Source: an uncultured Alphaproteobacteria bacterium (lineage in GTDB: Bacteria; Pseudomonadota; Alphaproteobacteria; Micavibrionales; Micavibrionaceae). Taken from it: a stretch of DNA of 64,000 nt. Position numbers and translations under genes: made by a program. The stretch covers positions 62,001 through 126,000 of the forward strand of contig CALDTV010000007.1 of the NCBI GenBank assembly GCA_937923625.1. The letters are read 5' to 3'. Under the pieces are notes generated by a model, which saw only the letters and a program-made list of their open reading frames with translations, was not told the DNA's origin and ran no database searches. Positions 1 through 8,316 of this stretch are shown here, piece by piece. Position 1 is the stretch's first letter; every line of letters begins with the position of its first letter.

Positions 1-260
1 GTGTTGATTTCTCAAATCTATTTATCGCCCTTGACGGTAATACTTATGACAGCTTGAAAGCTGCTGAAGAAGCGGGCGCGCCTGTGATGAAGCACGGTTT
101 GTTCATTAATGCTGTAATTAACTTCTTAATTGTTGCTTTCGTAATTTTCTTGGTTGTGAAAAAAGTGAACAGCATGAAGAAAAAAGAAGAAGAAGCGCCA
201 GCAGCACCTGCAGAAGATATTGTTCTTTTGACTGAAATTCGCGATTCTTTGAAAAAATAA
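1..260 (+). CDS. mscL: MscL, large-conductance mechanosensitive channel (3' part)
   Basis: This is the C-terminal part of the inner-membrane pentameric channel that opens under high membrane tension to release solutes during osmotic downshock. The reading frame is open from base 3 with no start codon, so the 5' end lies outside the window. Visible are the periplasmic loop end, the second transmembrane helix (motif [20 protein letters not shown]), a lysine-rich stretch, an Ala/Pro linker and the typical C-terminal helix [11 protein letters not shown]. All of these match MscL closely. A strong terminator follows 24 bases after the stop, so it is the last gene of its transcript. Confidence 0.93.
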   Translation, partial: VDFSNLFIALDGNTYDSLKAAEEAGAPVMKHGLFINAVINFLIVAFVIFLVVKKVNSMKKKEEEAPAAPAEDIVLLTEIRDSLKK

Positions 261-284
261 TCTTTAGTAAGATATACGAATTTG

Positions 285-311
285 AAAGGGCGTCTTTAGA
301 TGCCCTTTTTT
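285..311 (+). terminator. Rho-independent terminator after mscL
   Basis: A 10-bp stem (285-294 with 299-308, one G-U pair) closes a TTTA tetraloop and is followed directly by a run of six T. It sits 24 bases behind the mscL stop codon. Confidence 0.85.
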
Positions 312-382
312 AATAGTTACTATTTATATTGAAATACCAACGAGCGCTTTAAATAATGCTTTAAGCCCAGAAATTTTGATAA

Positions 383-458
383 TGGTGGAGCCGATCGGAA
401 TCGAACCGACGACCTCTTCACTGCCAGCGAAGCGCTCTACCAATTGAGCTACGGCCCC
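383..458 (-). tRNA. tRNA-Ala (GGC)
   Basis: A complete 76-nt cloverleaf reads on the minus strand, with the CCA end encoded. The seven-base anticodon loop CTGGCAG gives anticodon GGC (alanine). The acceptor stem contains the G3-U70 wobble pair, the main alanine identity element. D arm, anticodon stem and T arm (GTCGG / CCGAT around TTCGATT) all pair. Confidence 0.97.
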
Positions 459-537
459 AAACAAGATAAAGAAGGTTTAACGGACTTGATTTTCTTTTTC
501 AAGTTTTAATAAAGATTAAAAAAGAAGGCTAAATACA

Positions 538-864
538 GTGGTACGTTTCATATTTAGTTGCATGATGATCGTCCCTTTATCTTTTATGGTGGTGCCTATC
601 TATTTTGGTGTTTCTGCTGAACGTCAAATCATCCTCAAAAAATCAGTTAATTTGGAGAAAACTGACCCCTCCCTTAGTTTTGAGGAAATTTATGATATTG
701 CGAATAAATCAGAATTTGACCAAGGTTTTGATCCACAATCGCTCAATAAAATAAAAGGGCCGAATAGAAACAATCAGGTTTCAAAAAAGTCTTTTGCTTT
801 GGGCTTTCGAAGCATAGAAATTCCAGCCTTACCTGAAGCTACCCAGCACGTAAAAAATCTTTAA
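538..864 (+). CDS. small exported protein of unknown function
   Basis: A 108-residue reading frame starts at GTG, 9 bases after a good ribosome site (AAGAAGG at 522-528). The first 25 or so residues are hydrophobic with a single Arg near the start, like a signal peptide or membrane anchor ending around VSA-ER. The rest is polar with no cysteine and no motif I recognise. The 3' end overlaps the convergent mltA stop by four bases. I see no homologue to name; the ribosome site and signal-like N-terminus are the only support that it is real. Confidence 0.5.
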   Translation: MVRFIFSCMMIVPLSFMVVPIYFGVSAERQIILKKSVNLEKTDPSLSFEEIYDIANKSEFDQGFDPQSLNKIKGPNRNNQVSKKSFALGFRSIEIPALPEATQHVKNL

Positions 865-2072
865 AGATTTTTTGGTATCAAAAACCAATAACGCCCGCGC
901 GATTTCATCTCGCCCGCCATTCGCTCGGCTTGTGCGCCATAACCCCAGAAGAAATCTCCGCGCACAGGGCCGCGTATTGCACCGCCCGTGTCTTGCGTCA
1001 CCATTAAACGATTAAGAGGCGCTTCTGCCGTAAGAGGATGTTCCACATTCAAAAAAACTGGCATGCCATATGGAATAATTGAACGATCAATTGCGAGCGA
1101 GCGCATAGGCGTTAACGCAATACCTTCACCGCCTTTTGGCCCCGCTGTTTTGAGCTCTGTGAAAAAGACATATGATTTATTTGTCTCCATGACTGATTGC
1201 GCTTGATCAGGATTATTAGCCAGCCAATCACGAATAGATTGCATAGAAACTTCGTCTTTGCTTAACGCACCATTTTTGACCAATTCACGACCAATCGCGT
1301 AATAAGGGTGGCCATTTTGCCCCGCATAACCCACGCGCATGAGTGATCCATCATCAAGCGTTACGACACCAGAGCCTTGTATCTGGACAAAAAATGCATC
1401 AATAGGGCTATCAAGCCATACCAAAGCTTTATCCTGACCTGCTGGTAATTTGCCTGCGGTAATATCAGCGTGGGTTTCATATGGCCGTAACTTGCCATTC
1501 ACAACACGCCCCGCGATGCGGCGGCCTTTTAAATCATCACGAAAGTCCCCCAGCTGCACCATCACCAAATCATCAGGGCGGGCGCGAAGTGGGTATTGAT
1601 AACGCCCTTGGCGCGTTCTTGAGCCCTTTAGGGAAGCTTCGTAATAGCCTGTGAAAAGACCTTGCGTGTTCGTGTCAGCATAGACCGCACGAGGCGTGAA
1701 ATATGTTTCAAAAAACTGACGTATTTCTAATGGGTTTGTTTGATCAATCCCGTCAAAACGGCGACAAGCAATTTGCCATTCCTGCGCCTTGCCAAATTTT
1801 TCATCTACACCAAATAAGGCTTGAGGGTTCTTCTTAAGAATCCGTGAACAGCTACGCTTATAAGCTTGGCCAAAATTTTGAAAATTATCCTCGTTCCAGC
1901 CTTTAAGCGCAGAAAATGAATCCTCAGCCAGCACCAAAGATGGTTTTGCATTTTCTAATTGTTTTAAAGAGTCTGTTGCTGGGCGCGGCGCAGAAACATT
2001 TCCCGCACAAGAAATAACGAAAAAAACCAGCGTGCATGAGAGTGCTTTTAAATCTGATAGAGATATTCCCAA
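861..2072 (-). CDS. mltA: membrane-bound lytic murein transglycosylase A
   Basis: MltA cleaves the glycan strands of peptidoglycan between MurNAc and GlcNAc, forming 1,6-anhydro-MurNAc, at the outer membrane. The 403-residue protein has a hydrophobic N-terminus ending in a lipobox (VISC, Cys22), so it should be a lipoprotein. The MltA barrel follows (GLFTGYYEASLKGS, then YPLRARPDDL), and the C-terminal 3D domain has the DTGGAIRGPVRGDFFWG motif. That domain carries the aspartates Asp361 and Asp373, one of which corresponds to the catalytic acid. It lies 11 bases downstream of the Tim44-like gene on the same strand, an arrangement common in alphaproteobacteria (Tim44-mltA, often with smr). Here the smr gene is about 34 kb away. 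Confidence 0.93.
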   Translation of the reverse strand: MGISLSDLKALSCTLVFFVISCAGNVSAPRPATDSLKQLENAKPSLVLAEDSFSALKGWNEDNFQNFGQAYKRSCSRILKKNPQALFGVDEKFGKAQEWQIACRRFDGIDQTNPLEIRQFFETYFTPRAVYADTNTQGLFTGYYEASLKGSRTRQGRYQYPLRARPDDLVMVQLGDFRDDLKGRRIAGRVVNGKLRPYETHADITAGKLPAGQDKALVWLDSPIDAFFVQIQGSGVVTLDDGSLMRVGYAGQNGHPYYAIGRELVKNGALSKDEVSMQSIRDWLANNPDQAQSVMETNKSYVFFTELKTAGPKGGEGIALTPMRSLAIDRSIIPYGMPVFLNVEHPLTAEAPLNRLMVTQDTGGAIRGPVRGDFFWGYGAQAERMAGEMKSRGRYWFLIPKNL

Positions 2073-2083
2073 AAATAAACCCT

Positions 2084-2854
2084 CTAATCCTTTTTCGTTT
2101 TTTCTGCCGCGCCAGCATCAGGCAGAGGCGTTTTATGCTCTTCCACTTCATCATCGCGCGTTTCATATAAATACCATTCTGGCTCACTTGATAAAATGTT
2201 GCGACCAAAAACCCAAATATCTTTCATTTCGGTTGTGCGGTTAAGATCACCAGCAATGATTTCACCCGCCTTGTCACGAATAATACATGTTTCCCGCGCA
2301 GTAAATTTAAGGGTAATAAAAAGCATATCGTCTTTAATCACAGATTCTAAGACATCTATTTTTTCAATAGCTTTGACTTCTGTTTCAACTGTCTCTCCGC
2401 GCTCAATGCGCTCATCAATAACATTTACAAAGGCATCATAAACAGGCGTTGCCAGAACAGACTCTAATGTTTCTTTATCTCCTTCGGCAAAGGCTTCAAT
2501 AATCATTGGGAAAGCATATTCAGCCCCCTCTAGGAAGTGATTTAGATAAAAGCTTTCATGTTCTTTGCTAATTTCCAAAAGATTATTTTCGGTCGTTTTA
2601 TTATCAATGCGTATATGGCGCGGCAAAATAAACCCCGTTGCCGCTACGGCATCCAAAGAAACAACATTAGGATTTTTTTCTTTTTGCGTATCTTTCAACG
2701 CTTCGATGATTGATTCCCTGTCTTCATCCGACATGCTAGAAAAGAGGCCGCCACTTTTGCCGTCATCATCTTCATCCCGCGACCCCAAAATAGATTTTAG
2801 CCAGAAAATAAGGCCAGCCGCAACAAGAGCATATAAAATTAGATCCGCAGTCAT
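2084..2854 (-). CDS. Tim44/TimA-family membrane-anchored protein
   Basis: A 256-residue protein has one N-terminal transmembrane helix (about residues 4-22), an acidic Asp/Glu-rich linker, and a C-terminal Tim44-like domain (about residues 95-230). In mitochondria, Tim44 tethers Hsp70 to the inner-membrane translocase; in alphaproteobacteria the homologues are inner-membrane proteins of unclear role. The domain shows the usual alternating pattern (FLEGAEYAFPMIIEAFAEGD, later GRNILSSEPEWYLYETRDD). It is divergent from fxsA and upstream of mltA, as in many relatives, and was probably transcribed with mltA. The terminal tail is charged and rich in Ala, Glu and Lys. Confidence 0.88.
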   Translation of the reverse strand: MTADLILYALVAAGLIFWLKSILGSRDEDDDGKSGGLFSSMSDEDRESIIEALKDTQKEKNPNVVSLDAVAATGFILPRHIRIDNKTTENNLLEISKEHESFYLNHFLEGAEYAFPMIIEAFAEGDKETLESVLATPVYDAFVNVIDERIERGETVETEVKAIEKIDVLESVIKDDMLFITLKFTARETCIIRDKAGEIIAGDLNRTTEMKDIWVFGRNILSSEPEWYLYETRDDEVEEHKTPLPDAGAAEKTKKD

Positions 2855-2941
2855 ACTAAATCCTTCATATCATTTTAGTTGAGGGTTTTAATTTATTCTA
2901 TCCAAGGTTATAAAGCACCTTCACCATGCTTGAAAGATGTA

Positions 2942-3391
2942 ATGCCGTTTTTAATTATTTTTATTATTATTCCTATTCTGGAAGTTTACGCCTTTATTGA
3001 GGTTGGCGGTGAAATTGGTGCGGCTAAAACTGTGTTGCTATGTATTTTAACAGCCATAATCGGTGGCTTCATTGTTAAAATGCAAGGGATTGGCACCTTG
3101 ATCAAAGCGCAAATGAACATTCAATCGGGACGCGCGCCTTTAAAGGAAATATTTGAAGGGTTTTGTATCATAATTGCTGGTATTTTTCTTCTTACACCTG
3201 GCTTTGTGACAGATATAGTAGGTTTTATACTTCTTTTCCCTCCCTTTAGATCAATTTTATGCCAGAAAGCAATTTCAAGCGGCAAATTCGAGACCTACAA
3301 TGGGAAAAAACCACCCAATCAATCAAATGATAATGAACATATTATAGAAGGTGATTATGAAACCGTCACCAAAGAAGACGAAAAATTATAG
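2942..3391 (+). CDS. fxsA: FxsA family membrane protein
   Basis: FxsA is a small inner-membrane protein; in E. coli its overproduction relieves exclusion of phage T7 by the F plasmid, and its normal role is unknown. I chose the ATG at 2942 (149 residues) over an in-frame TTG 63 bases upstream. FxsA proteins begin with a hydrophobic stretch like MPFLIIFIIIPILEVYAFI, and the extra upstream residues look non-coding. Several membrane segments, the family glutamate in the first helix, the LTPGFVTDIVG motif and a polar C-terminal tail are visible. It is divergent from the Tim44-like gene and followed by secB, the standard neighbourhood. Confidence 0.88.
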   Translation: MPFLIIFIIIPILEVYAFIEVGGEIGAAKTVLLCILTAIIGGFIVKMQGIGTLIKAQMNIQSGRAPLKEIFEGFCIIIAGIFLLTPGFVTDIVGFILLFPPFRSILCQKAISSGKFETYNGKKPPNQSNDNEHIIEGDYETVTKEDEKL

Positions 3392-3446
3392 ATAAATGTG
3401 AAAAAAATAATTAGGCTGTAGCCAAATTTACAAAAAGGCAAAATGA

Positions 3447-3959
3447 ATGACTGACAATACCCCACAAGATGATCAAAATAATGCAGGTGTCGTACCCAAT
3501 TCGCCCGTTATGATCAGGCGCCAATATTTAAAAGACCTTTCTTTTGAAAATCCCAATTCACCAGAAATCCTAAAGCGTGGGAATGAGCGTCCCGAAATGG
3601 ATATGAATATTTTGATGGATGTAAAAAAATTAGAGGATGAAGAATTAGAATATTTTTATGAAGTTACATTAACGCTTCAAGCCAATGCTGTACGCGAAGG
3701 TCAAGCCATGTTTGTGGCCGAAGTCACCTACGGCGCAGCGGTTGAAATTAACGGGCTGGATGAAAAACGTCATCATCCTTTATTGCTCACAGAAGTGCCG
3801 CAAATTCTTTTCCCTTTTGCGCGATTGGCTTTGGCCAACGCAACCCAAGCAGGTGGCTTCATGCCATTACAGCTTCAACCTGTTGATTTTCGGACAATGT
3901 ATTTGCAACGTTTTGCTGATAAGCAAGATGATGCGAATGGGGATAATGCAGCTGAGTAA
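3447..3959 (+). CDS. secB: protein-export chaperone SecB
   Basis: SecB is the cytosolic tetrameric chaperone that keeps preproteins unfolded and delivers them to SecA. The 170-residue sequence carries the family landmarks: IRRQYLKDLSFENPNSP near the N-terminus, the central strand FYEVTLTLQANA, the HHPLLLTEVPQILFPFAR block, and the C-terminal GGFMPLQLQPVDF motif. It has an acidic Asn/Asp-rich tail. The length is normal. It is co-directional with fxsA (55-base gap) and converges on dnaQ with almost no space. Confidence 0.96.
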   Translation: MTDNTPQDDQNNAGVVPNSPVMIRRQYLKDLSFENPNSPEILKRGNERPEMDMNILMDVKKLEDEELEYFYEVTLTLQANAVREGQAMFVAEVTYGAAVEINGLDEKRHHPLLLTEVPQILFPFARLALANATQAGGFMPLQLQPVDFRTMYLQRFADKQDDANGDNAAE

Positions 3960-3961
3960 AG

Positions 3962-4648
3962 CTAAGACGCTTTCCAAATAGGGTCTTTAAGACTTTCTAA
4001 CATTTCCTTATGCGCTGTTTCTTCTGCTTGTGAAACATCAAATATTCGCGGTTCGCGGAACGTACGTTCAATAGGTAAAGCGCTTTGTTCTGTATCTAAT
4101 TTCTTTGCTTCAACATCAATGCCCAAACCGCGTTGACGTCCACCTAACAGCTCTAAATAAACTTCCGCCAGCAGCTCTGAGTCCAATAAAGCGCCGTGAA
4201 GCGTACGGTTTGAATTATCAATTTGAAAACGGCGACACAGCGCATCAAGGCTTGCGGGACTTCCAGGGAATTTTTTACGTGCCATCATAAGTGTGTCAAA
4301 GACACGCTTAGGGTCAAAAGATGGAAATCCAAACATTTTTAATTCTGCATTGATAAACTTCATATCAAATTCGGCATTATGAATGATCAAGGTAGAGTCC
4401 GTTCCCAAAAAATCCAAAAAATCGCCGACGATCTCACTGAAAGTTGGCTCATTTGCCAAACGCTCTGTTGTCAGTCCGTGAACCGCCACAACTTCTGCGG
4501 GCACATCGCGTTCAGGGTTGATATATTGATGATAGGTGCGCCCTGTTGCAATATGGTTTTCTAACTCCAAACAGCCAATTTCAACCAAGCGATGCCCGTC
4601 AAAAGGATCCATGCCTGTTGTTTCTGTATCTAAAACGATTTCACGCAT
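3962..4648 (-). CDS. dnaQ: DNA polymerase III epsilon subunit (3'-5' proofreading exonuclease)
   Basis: DnaQ removes mispaired nucleotides as part of the replicative polymerase core. All exonuclease motifs are present: Exo I DTETTG (residues 6-11), Exo II HNAEFD, and Exo III HGALLDSELLA with the DEDDh histidine. The start is the ATG at 4648, giving 228 residues and the usual MREIVLDTETTG opening; a longer in-frame start 42 bases upstream would lie inside the preceding gene. The start overlaps the end of the amidotransferase gene by eight bases, suggesting translational coupling. It is the last gene of the PPSR-maf-aroE-coaE operon. Confidence 0.95.
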   Translation of the reverse strand: MREIVLDTETTGMDPFDGHRLVEIGCLELENHIATGRTYHQYINPERDVPAEVVAVHGLTTERLANEPTFSEIVGDFLDFLGTDSTLIIHNAEFDMKFINAELKMFGFPSFDPKRVFDTLMMARKKFPGSPASLDALCRRFQIDNSNRTLHGALLDSELLAEVYLELLGGRQRGLGIDVEAKKLDTEQSALPIERTFREPRIFDVSQAEETAHKEMLESLKDPIWKAS

Positions 4649-5366
4649 TATTATTCCCACTTTTTGGTAAAACATCATCAAGCCATTCATTCATAAACAA
4701 AGCTGTTTGAGTTTTTAAAATTGATAAATATAGTTTTGCTTCTGCAAGCATTTTTTCGGGTGAGTTATCCTCAACATCAAAAAAATCTTTTTTATTTTTC
4801 AGCCAATAATCAAGAATATGCTGGTCTGCTTCTGGATGAAATTGTGTTGCCATGACTTTCCCACCAACACGATAGGCCTGTGTGTTATACATATCGGATG
4901 ATCCTAGCAATTCAGCGCCTTTTGGAAAATCAAATGTGTCTTGATGTGCTTGCATAATTTTAGTCTTAGAAGGGTCAAAATGTCGCATCGGCGTTTTCAA
5001 TCCCGCTCCATTAATTTGCACATCACACCAACCAACCTCACGCCCTTGTGCGCCTTTATAAACATCACCGCCGAGCGATTGGGCGATTAATTGTGCGCCC
5101 AAACAAATCCCCAAAAGCGGCTTATCTGCCTTCAAACGCCGCTGAATATAATCAATTTCATTCAATAGATATGGGTGTTCGCCTGATTCATAAACACCCA
5201 TCGGGCCACCAAGAAAAACCGCAAGATCATGACTATTTTCAGAAATTTTTGGCAATTCATCATCTTCTCCAAAACGATAATCTAGCGTGAAGCCCCTTTT
5301 TTCTAGCATTTCTTTTATTGTGCCTAGATCTTGTTTGGTTTTGTGGTAAACAATAAGGGCTTTCAT
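4641..5366 (-). CDS. class I glutamine amidotransferase (GMP synthase-like)
   Basis: A stand-alone class I glutamine amidotransferase domain of 241 residues. The oxyanion/nucleophile elbow GICLGAQ contains the catalytic cysteine, and the His-Glu pair is in ATQFHPEAD; GGPMGVYE forms the oxyanion strand. These enzymes hydrolyse glutamine and pass ammonia to an acceptor, but some stand-alone members act on gamma-glutamyl compounds, so the substrate cannot be told here. It overlaps coaE by four bases and dnaQ by eight, so it is embedded in the operon. In most relatives coaE and dnaQ are adjacent, so this gene looks like an insertion. The last 50 residues are extra helices. Confidence 0.85.
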   Translation of the reverse strand: MKALIVYHKTKQDLGTIKEMLEKRGFTLDYRFGEDDELPKISENSHDLAVFLGGPMGVYESGEHPYLLNEIDYIQRRLKADKPLLGICLGAQLIAQSLGGDVYKGAQGREVGWCDVQINGAGLKTPMRHFDPSKTKIMQAHQDTFDFPKGAELLGSSDMYNTQAYRVGGKVMATQFHPEADQHILDYWLKNKKDFFDVEDNSPEKMLAEAKLYLSILKTQTALFMNEWLDDVLPKSGNNNA

Positions 5367-5968
5367 CGCGCCTCTCTTTTTTTAATATCTAAAAATATTT
5401 TCTGTAACTCACAGTAAGTGTACGCAAGACCAAGCCCCGTTGGAAGCACATAATCAGCGCGCTGGCGTTTTTCTTTATCGGACATTTGTGTTTTTAAAAT
5501 TGCCTGAAATTTATCTTCTGTCATATTCGGGCGTCGAAGCACACGTTGTTTTTGCAAAAAATATGGCGCAGTCACAACAACCGTATAATCAACGCGTCTA
5601 TCTGCTGCTGTTTCAAATAAAAGTGGCACATCCAAAACCGTAAATTTACGGCCTAAGTTTTTTTGTCTTCTTATAAAATCTTGCTGAGATGCACGCACAA
5701 TTGGGTGTAAAATTTCTTCTAACTCTTTTCTTTTTGCGGCATCTTCAAAAATTATCTTTGCTAAGACATCTTTTTTTAAAATTTTCTTTTTTGCATCCCA
5801 TGCTTTTTTAAAAGTAACAGCCACTTCTGTAAAAGCTTGGCCTGTTGGCTCTAGCGCAAGACGGACAGCAGCATCAGAATCATGAACCGCACAGCCCATT
5901 TTCGCCATCATGCTCGCAACAGTGCTCTTTCCCATCGCAATTGAACCCGTTAAACCAATAGTAATCAT
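5363..5968 (-). CDS. coaE: dephospho-CoA kinase
   Basis: CoaE performs the last step of coenzyme A synthesis, phosphorylating the 3'-hydroxyl of dephospho-CoA with ATP. The P-loop GLTGSIAMGKST is at residues 5-16, followed by DSDAAV and the core motifs HPIVRA and DVPLLFE. The 201-residue length is typical. Four-base overlaps with aroE upstream and the amidotransferase downstream show a tightly coupled operon. Confidence 0.95.
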   Translation of the reverse strand: MITIGLTGSIAMGKSTVASMMAKMGCAVHDSDAAVRLALEPTGQAFTEVAVTFKKAWDAKKKILKKDVLAKIIFEDAAKRKELEEILHPIVRASQQDFIRRQKNLGRKFTVLDVPLLFETAADRRVDYTVVVTAPYFLQKQRVLRRPNMTEDKFQAILKTQMSDKEKRQRADYVLPTGLGLAYTYCELQKIFLDIKKREAR

Positions 5969-6777
5969 GCCAGTACCAGCCTCTGCAATTCATCATCGAC
6001 TTCTGGTAAAATGCCTGTCCACGCTTCAAAAGCAGGGCGCGCTTGATGCAACAACATACCAATACCGGTCACATAGAGATTATCGCCTTGCTGTTCTGTT
6101 TTTAAAAGATCAGTAATCAATGGCGTATAAACTATATCTGTTACCAAGGCTGATTTTTTTAAAAACGATGTTGAAATATCCAATGGGGGTTTTCCAACCA
6201 TGCCCAAAGATGTTGCATTAACGACCATATCAACCTGTTCAATCGCGGCTTGTTTTTCATCCCAATCAATAACAGTAATAAGCGGTGAAATATTTTTTAA
6301 AGCTTGCGCCTTTTCTTTTGTGCGGTTCGATATAATAATTTTGCGCACCCCTTCTTGTGCCAATCCAAAAGCGACAGCTTTTGCTGCGCCACCTGCGCCC
6401 AAAATTAGAACATCCTTGTTTTTTAAATCAAACTGCGGTGCGTTCTGTTTTATATTTTGAATAAATCCATACGCGTCGGTATTTCGGCCTAATAATTTAC
6501 CTTCTTTAATAACAACAGTATTCACCGCGCCAATTTTTTGCGCATTCGAATCAACATCATCGCATAAATCCATGATCGCTTGTTTATGAGGAACAGTGAC
6601 ATTAAAGCCGTTATATCCTTGATCTATTAATGTCTGCACACCCGCTTTAAGGTTTTCGGGCGCAATATCAATCGCCTCATAAGAGCCTGATAAATCATAT
6701 TTTTTAAGCCAGTATTGATGAATTAAAGGGCTTTTGGAATGATTTATAGGATGTCCTATAACAGCAGCCTTCATCAT
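5965..6777 (-). CDS. aroE: shikimate 5-dehydrogenase
   Basis: AroE reduces 3-dehydroshikimate to shikimate with NADPH in aromatic amino-acid synthesis. Substrate-site motifs NHSKSPLIHQYW and NVTVPHK (catalytic lysine), then NTDAYG with the catalytic aspartate, are present. The NADP-binding loop GAGGAAKA with NRT and the NATSLGM motif follow. The length of 270 residues is standard. It overlaps maf upstream and coaE downstream by four bases each, the classic alphaproteobacterial maf-aroE-coaE-dnaQ order. Confidence 0.96.
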   Translation of the reverse strand: MMKAAVIGHPINHSKSPLIHQYWLKKYDLSGSYEAIDIAPENLKAGVQTLIDQGYNGFNVTVPHKQAIMDLCDDVDSNAQKIGAVNTVVIKEGKLLGRNTDAYGFIQNIKQNAPQFDLKNKDVLILGAGGAAKAVAFGLAQEGVRKIIISNRTKEKAQALKNISPLITVIDWDEKQAAIEQVDMVVNATSLGMVGKPPLDISTSFLKKSALVTDIVYTPLITDLLKTEQQGDNLYVTGIGMLLHQARPAFEAWTGILPEVDDELQRLVLA

Positions 6778-7370
6778 AACGCCCCTATTTTTTCTAAATA
6801 ATTTAAAAGTGGCAATAATGGCATACCCATCATGCTGTAATGATTGCCTTCAATGCGATCAAATAATCGAATTCCCAATCCTTCAATGGCATAGCAACCG
6901 ACGCATTTTGTTAAAATATCGCCTGCATTTTCACAATACTCTTTTAATTGTTCACTATTTAAAGGCTTCATATCCAAGGCGGCGGCGTCCGTCTTATGCC
7001 ATAAATATTCACCTGCCTTTATGACGCAAACAGCAGACGTTAAAAAATGCTGTTTTCCACTAAAGTTTGTTAACCTATCCAGCGCTTCGGTTTTATCATT
7101 TACTTTATTATAAATGACATCATCCATTGACAAAACTTGGTCAGAGCCAATTACATATGCTTCAGGATTTTGATTGGATATTTTAAACGCTTTTTCTTTT
7201 GCTAATGTCAAAGCAATATGCCCTACACTTGCGCCTTCCTTTTCTAGTTTTAAAATAATGTCTTTTTCATCAAGGTCAGCGGGTATTGATTGAAAATCAA
7301 CCCCTGCGTTGCGTAACATTGTATATCGCGCGGCACTTGCCGATGCGAGGATAATTGGCGCTTTATCCAT
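6774..7370 (-). CDS. maf: Maf-family nucleotide pyrophosphatase
   Basis: Maf proteins hydrolyse non-canonical or canonical nucleoside triphosphates to the monophosphate and limit mutagenic nucleotides. The N-terminal signature is LASASAARYTML, with Ala-Ala-Arg where canonical Maf has Pro-Arg-Arg; this variant is common in the paralogue next to aroE. The catalytic block IGSDQVL and a normal length of 198 residues support the call. It overlaps the PPSR gene by eight bases and aroE by four. Confidence 0.9.
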   Translation of the reverse strand: MDKAPIILASASAARYTMLRNAGVDFQSIPADLDEKDIILKLEKEGASVGHIALTLAKEKAFKISNQNPEAYVIGSDQVLSMDDVIYNKVNDKTEALDRLTNFSGKQHFLTSAVCVIKAGEYLWHKTDAAALDMKPLNSEQLKEYCENAGDILTKCVGCYAIEGLGIRLFDRIEGNHYSMMGMPLLPLLNYLEKIGAL

Positions 7371-8253
7371 CTAACTGCCCTTCTTTTTCTTTACGGAGTT
7401 TGCTTTTATGTCGCTGTAATAGCGCATAAATTTCTGCTGTCGTTTCTTCCACAGATTTACGCGTAACATCAATCACGGGCCATTTATATTTGCTAAATAA
7501 ACGGCGCGCATGCCGTATTTCATCTTCAATTTTATCAAGATCAAGGTAATCATTATCACGAAAATGTTTTTGTTCTTCATCTGCATTAAGTCTGCTGCGT
7601 CTTAAATTTTCTAACCTTTTAGGGGACTCTGTCAAACCAACGATTAGGGGGCCTTTTAAGGCAGCGATTTGCTCTTCGGGGAAGGGGACGGTTGGAACCA
7701 ATGGGATATTGGCTGGTTTTATGCCACGCCGTGCCAAGAAAATACATGTTGGGGTCTTTGAGGTGCGTGAGACACCTACCAATATAACATCAGCATCTTC
7801 TAAGCCGTCAAGTGTACGCCCATCATCATAGCTTAAGGCAAAATCAACCGCGTCAATGCGTTTAAAATATTCTTCATCTAAAGAATGTTGCAAACCAGGA
7901 ACCCCTTTGCTTGGCAATCCTAAATATGAAGACATGGTGCGTAAAATTGGATCAAGAATTGGCATGCAGGGCACATCTAATTCAGCGCAAAGTTTTTGTA
8001 ATTTTTTACGCAGTTGTTTATCAACAAATGTGAATAATACAGGCCCAGGCTTTTTACGAATATCTTGTAACGCCCTGTCTAACTGCATTTCAGAGCGGAT
8101 CATCGGCCAGAATCGTTCAACGGGATTAATATCATCAAATTGCGACAATGCTGCACGCGCCAGACCTTGCAAGGTTGTCCCTGTGGCGTCAGAAACTAAA
8201 TAAACATGGAAGTCGCGTATTGGATCTTTGGTTTGATTTATCGTTTTAATCAT
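7363..8253 (-). CDS. PPSR-family kinase/pyrophosphorylase (PEP synthase or PPDK regulator, DUF299)
   Basis: This family phosphorylates and dephosphorylates a threonine of PEP synthase or pyruvate phosphate dikinase, using ADP as phosphate donor. The P-loop-like motif GVSRTSKTPTCIFLA (about residues 158-172) and the opening YLVSDATGTT are diagnostic. The target enzyme is not in this window, so I cannot say which of the two dikinases it regulates. It is the first gene of the maf-aroE-coaE operon. In alphaproteobacteria it commonly lies on the opposite side of the origin from hemE, which fits the layout here. Confidence 0.92.
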   Translation of the reverse strand: MIKTINQTKDPIRDFHVYLVSDATGTTLQGLARAALSQFDDINPVERFWPMIRSEMQLDRALQDIRKKPGPVLFTFVDKQLRKKLQKLCAELDVPCMPILDPILRTMSSYLGLPSKGVPGLQHSLDEEYFKRIDAVDFALSYDDGRTLDGLEDADVILVGVSRTSKTPTCIFLARRGIKPANIPLVPTVPFPEEQIAALKGPLIVGLTESPKRLENLRRSRLNADEEQKHFRDNDYLDLDKIEDEIRHARRLFSKYKWPVIDVTRKSVEETTAEIYALLQRHKSKLRKEKEGQLDG

Positions 8254-8316
8254 ACCCGCACAATAAGATGTATTAAGCGATTTGAGAAGATAATTTATCT
8301 ATCGAAAATAATAGTT

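Noticed and set aside
2879-2941. Longer fxsA starting at TTG 2879
   Set aside because: The extra residues have no counterpart in the FxsA family and no ribosome site; the ATG at 2942 gives the proper hydrophobic start.
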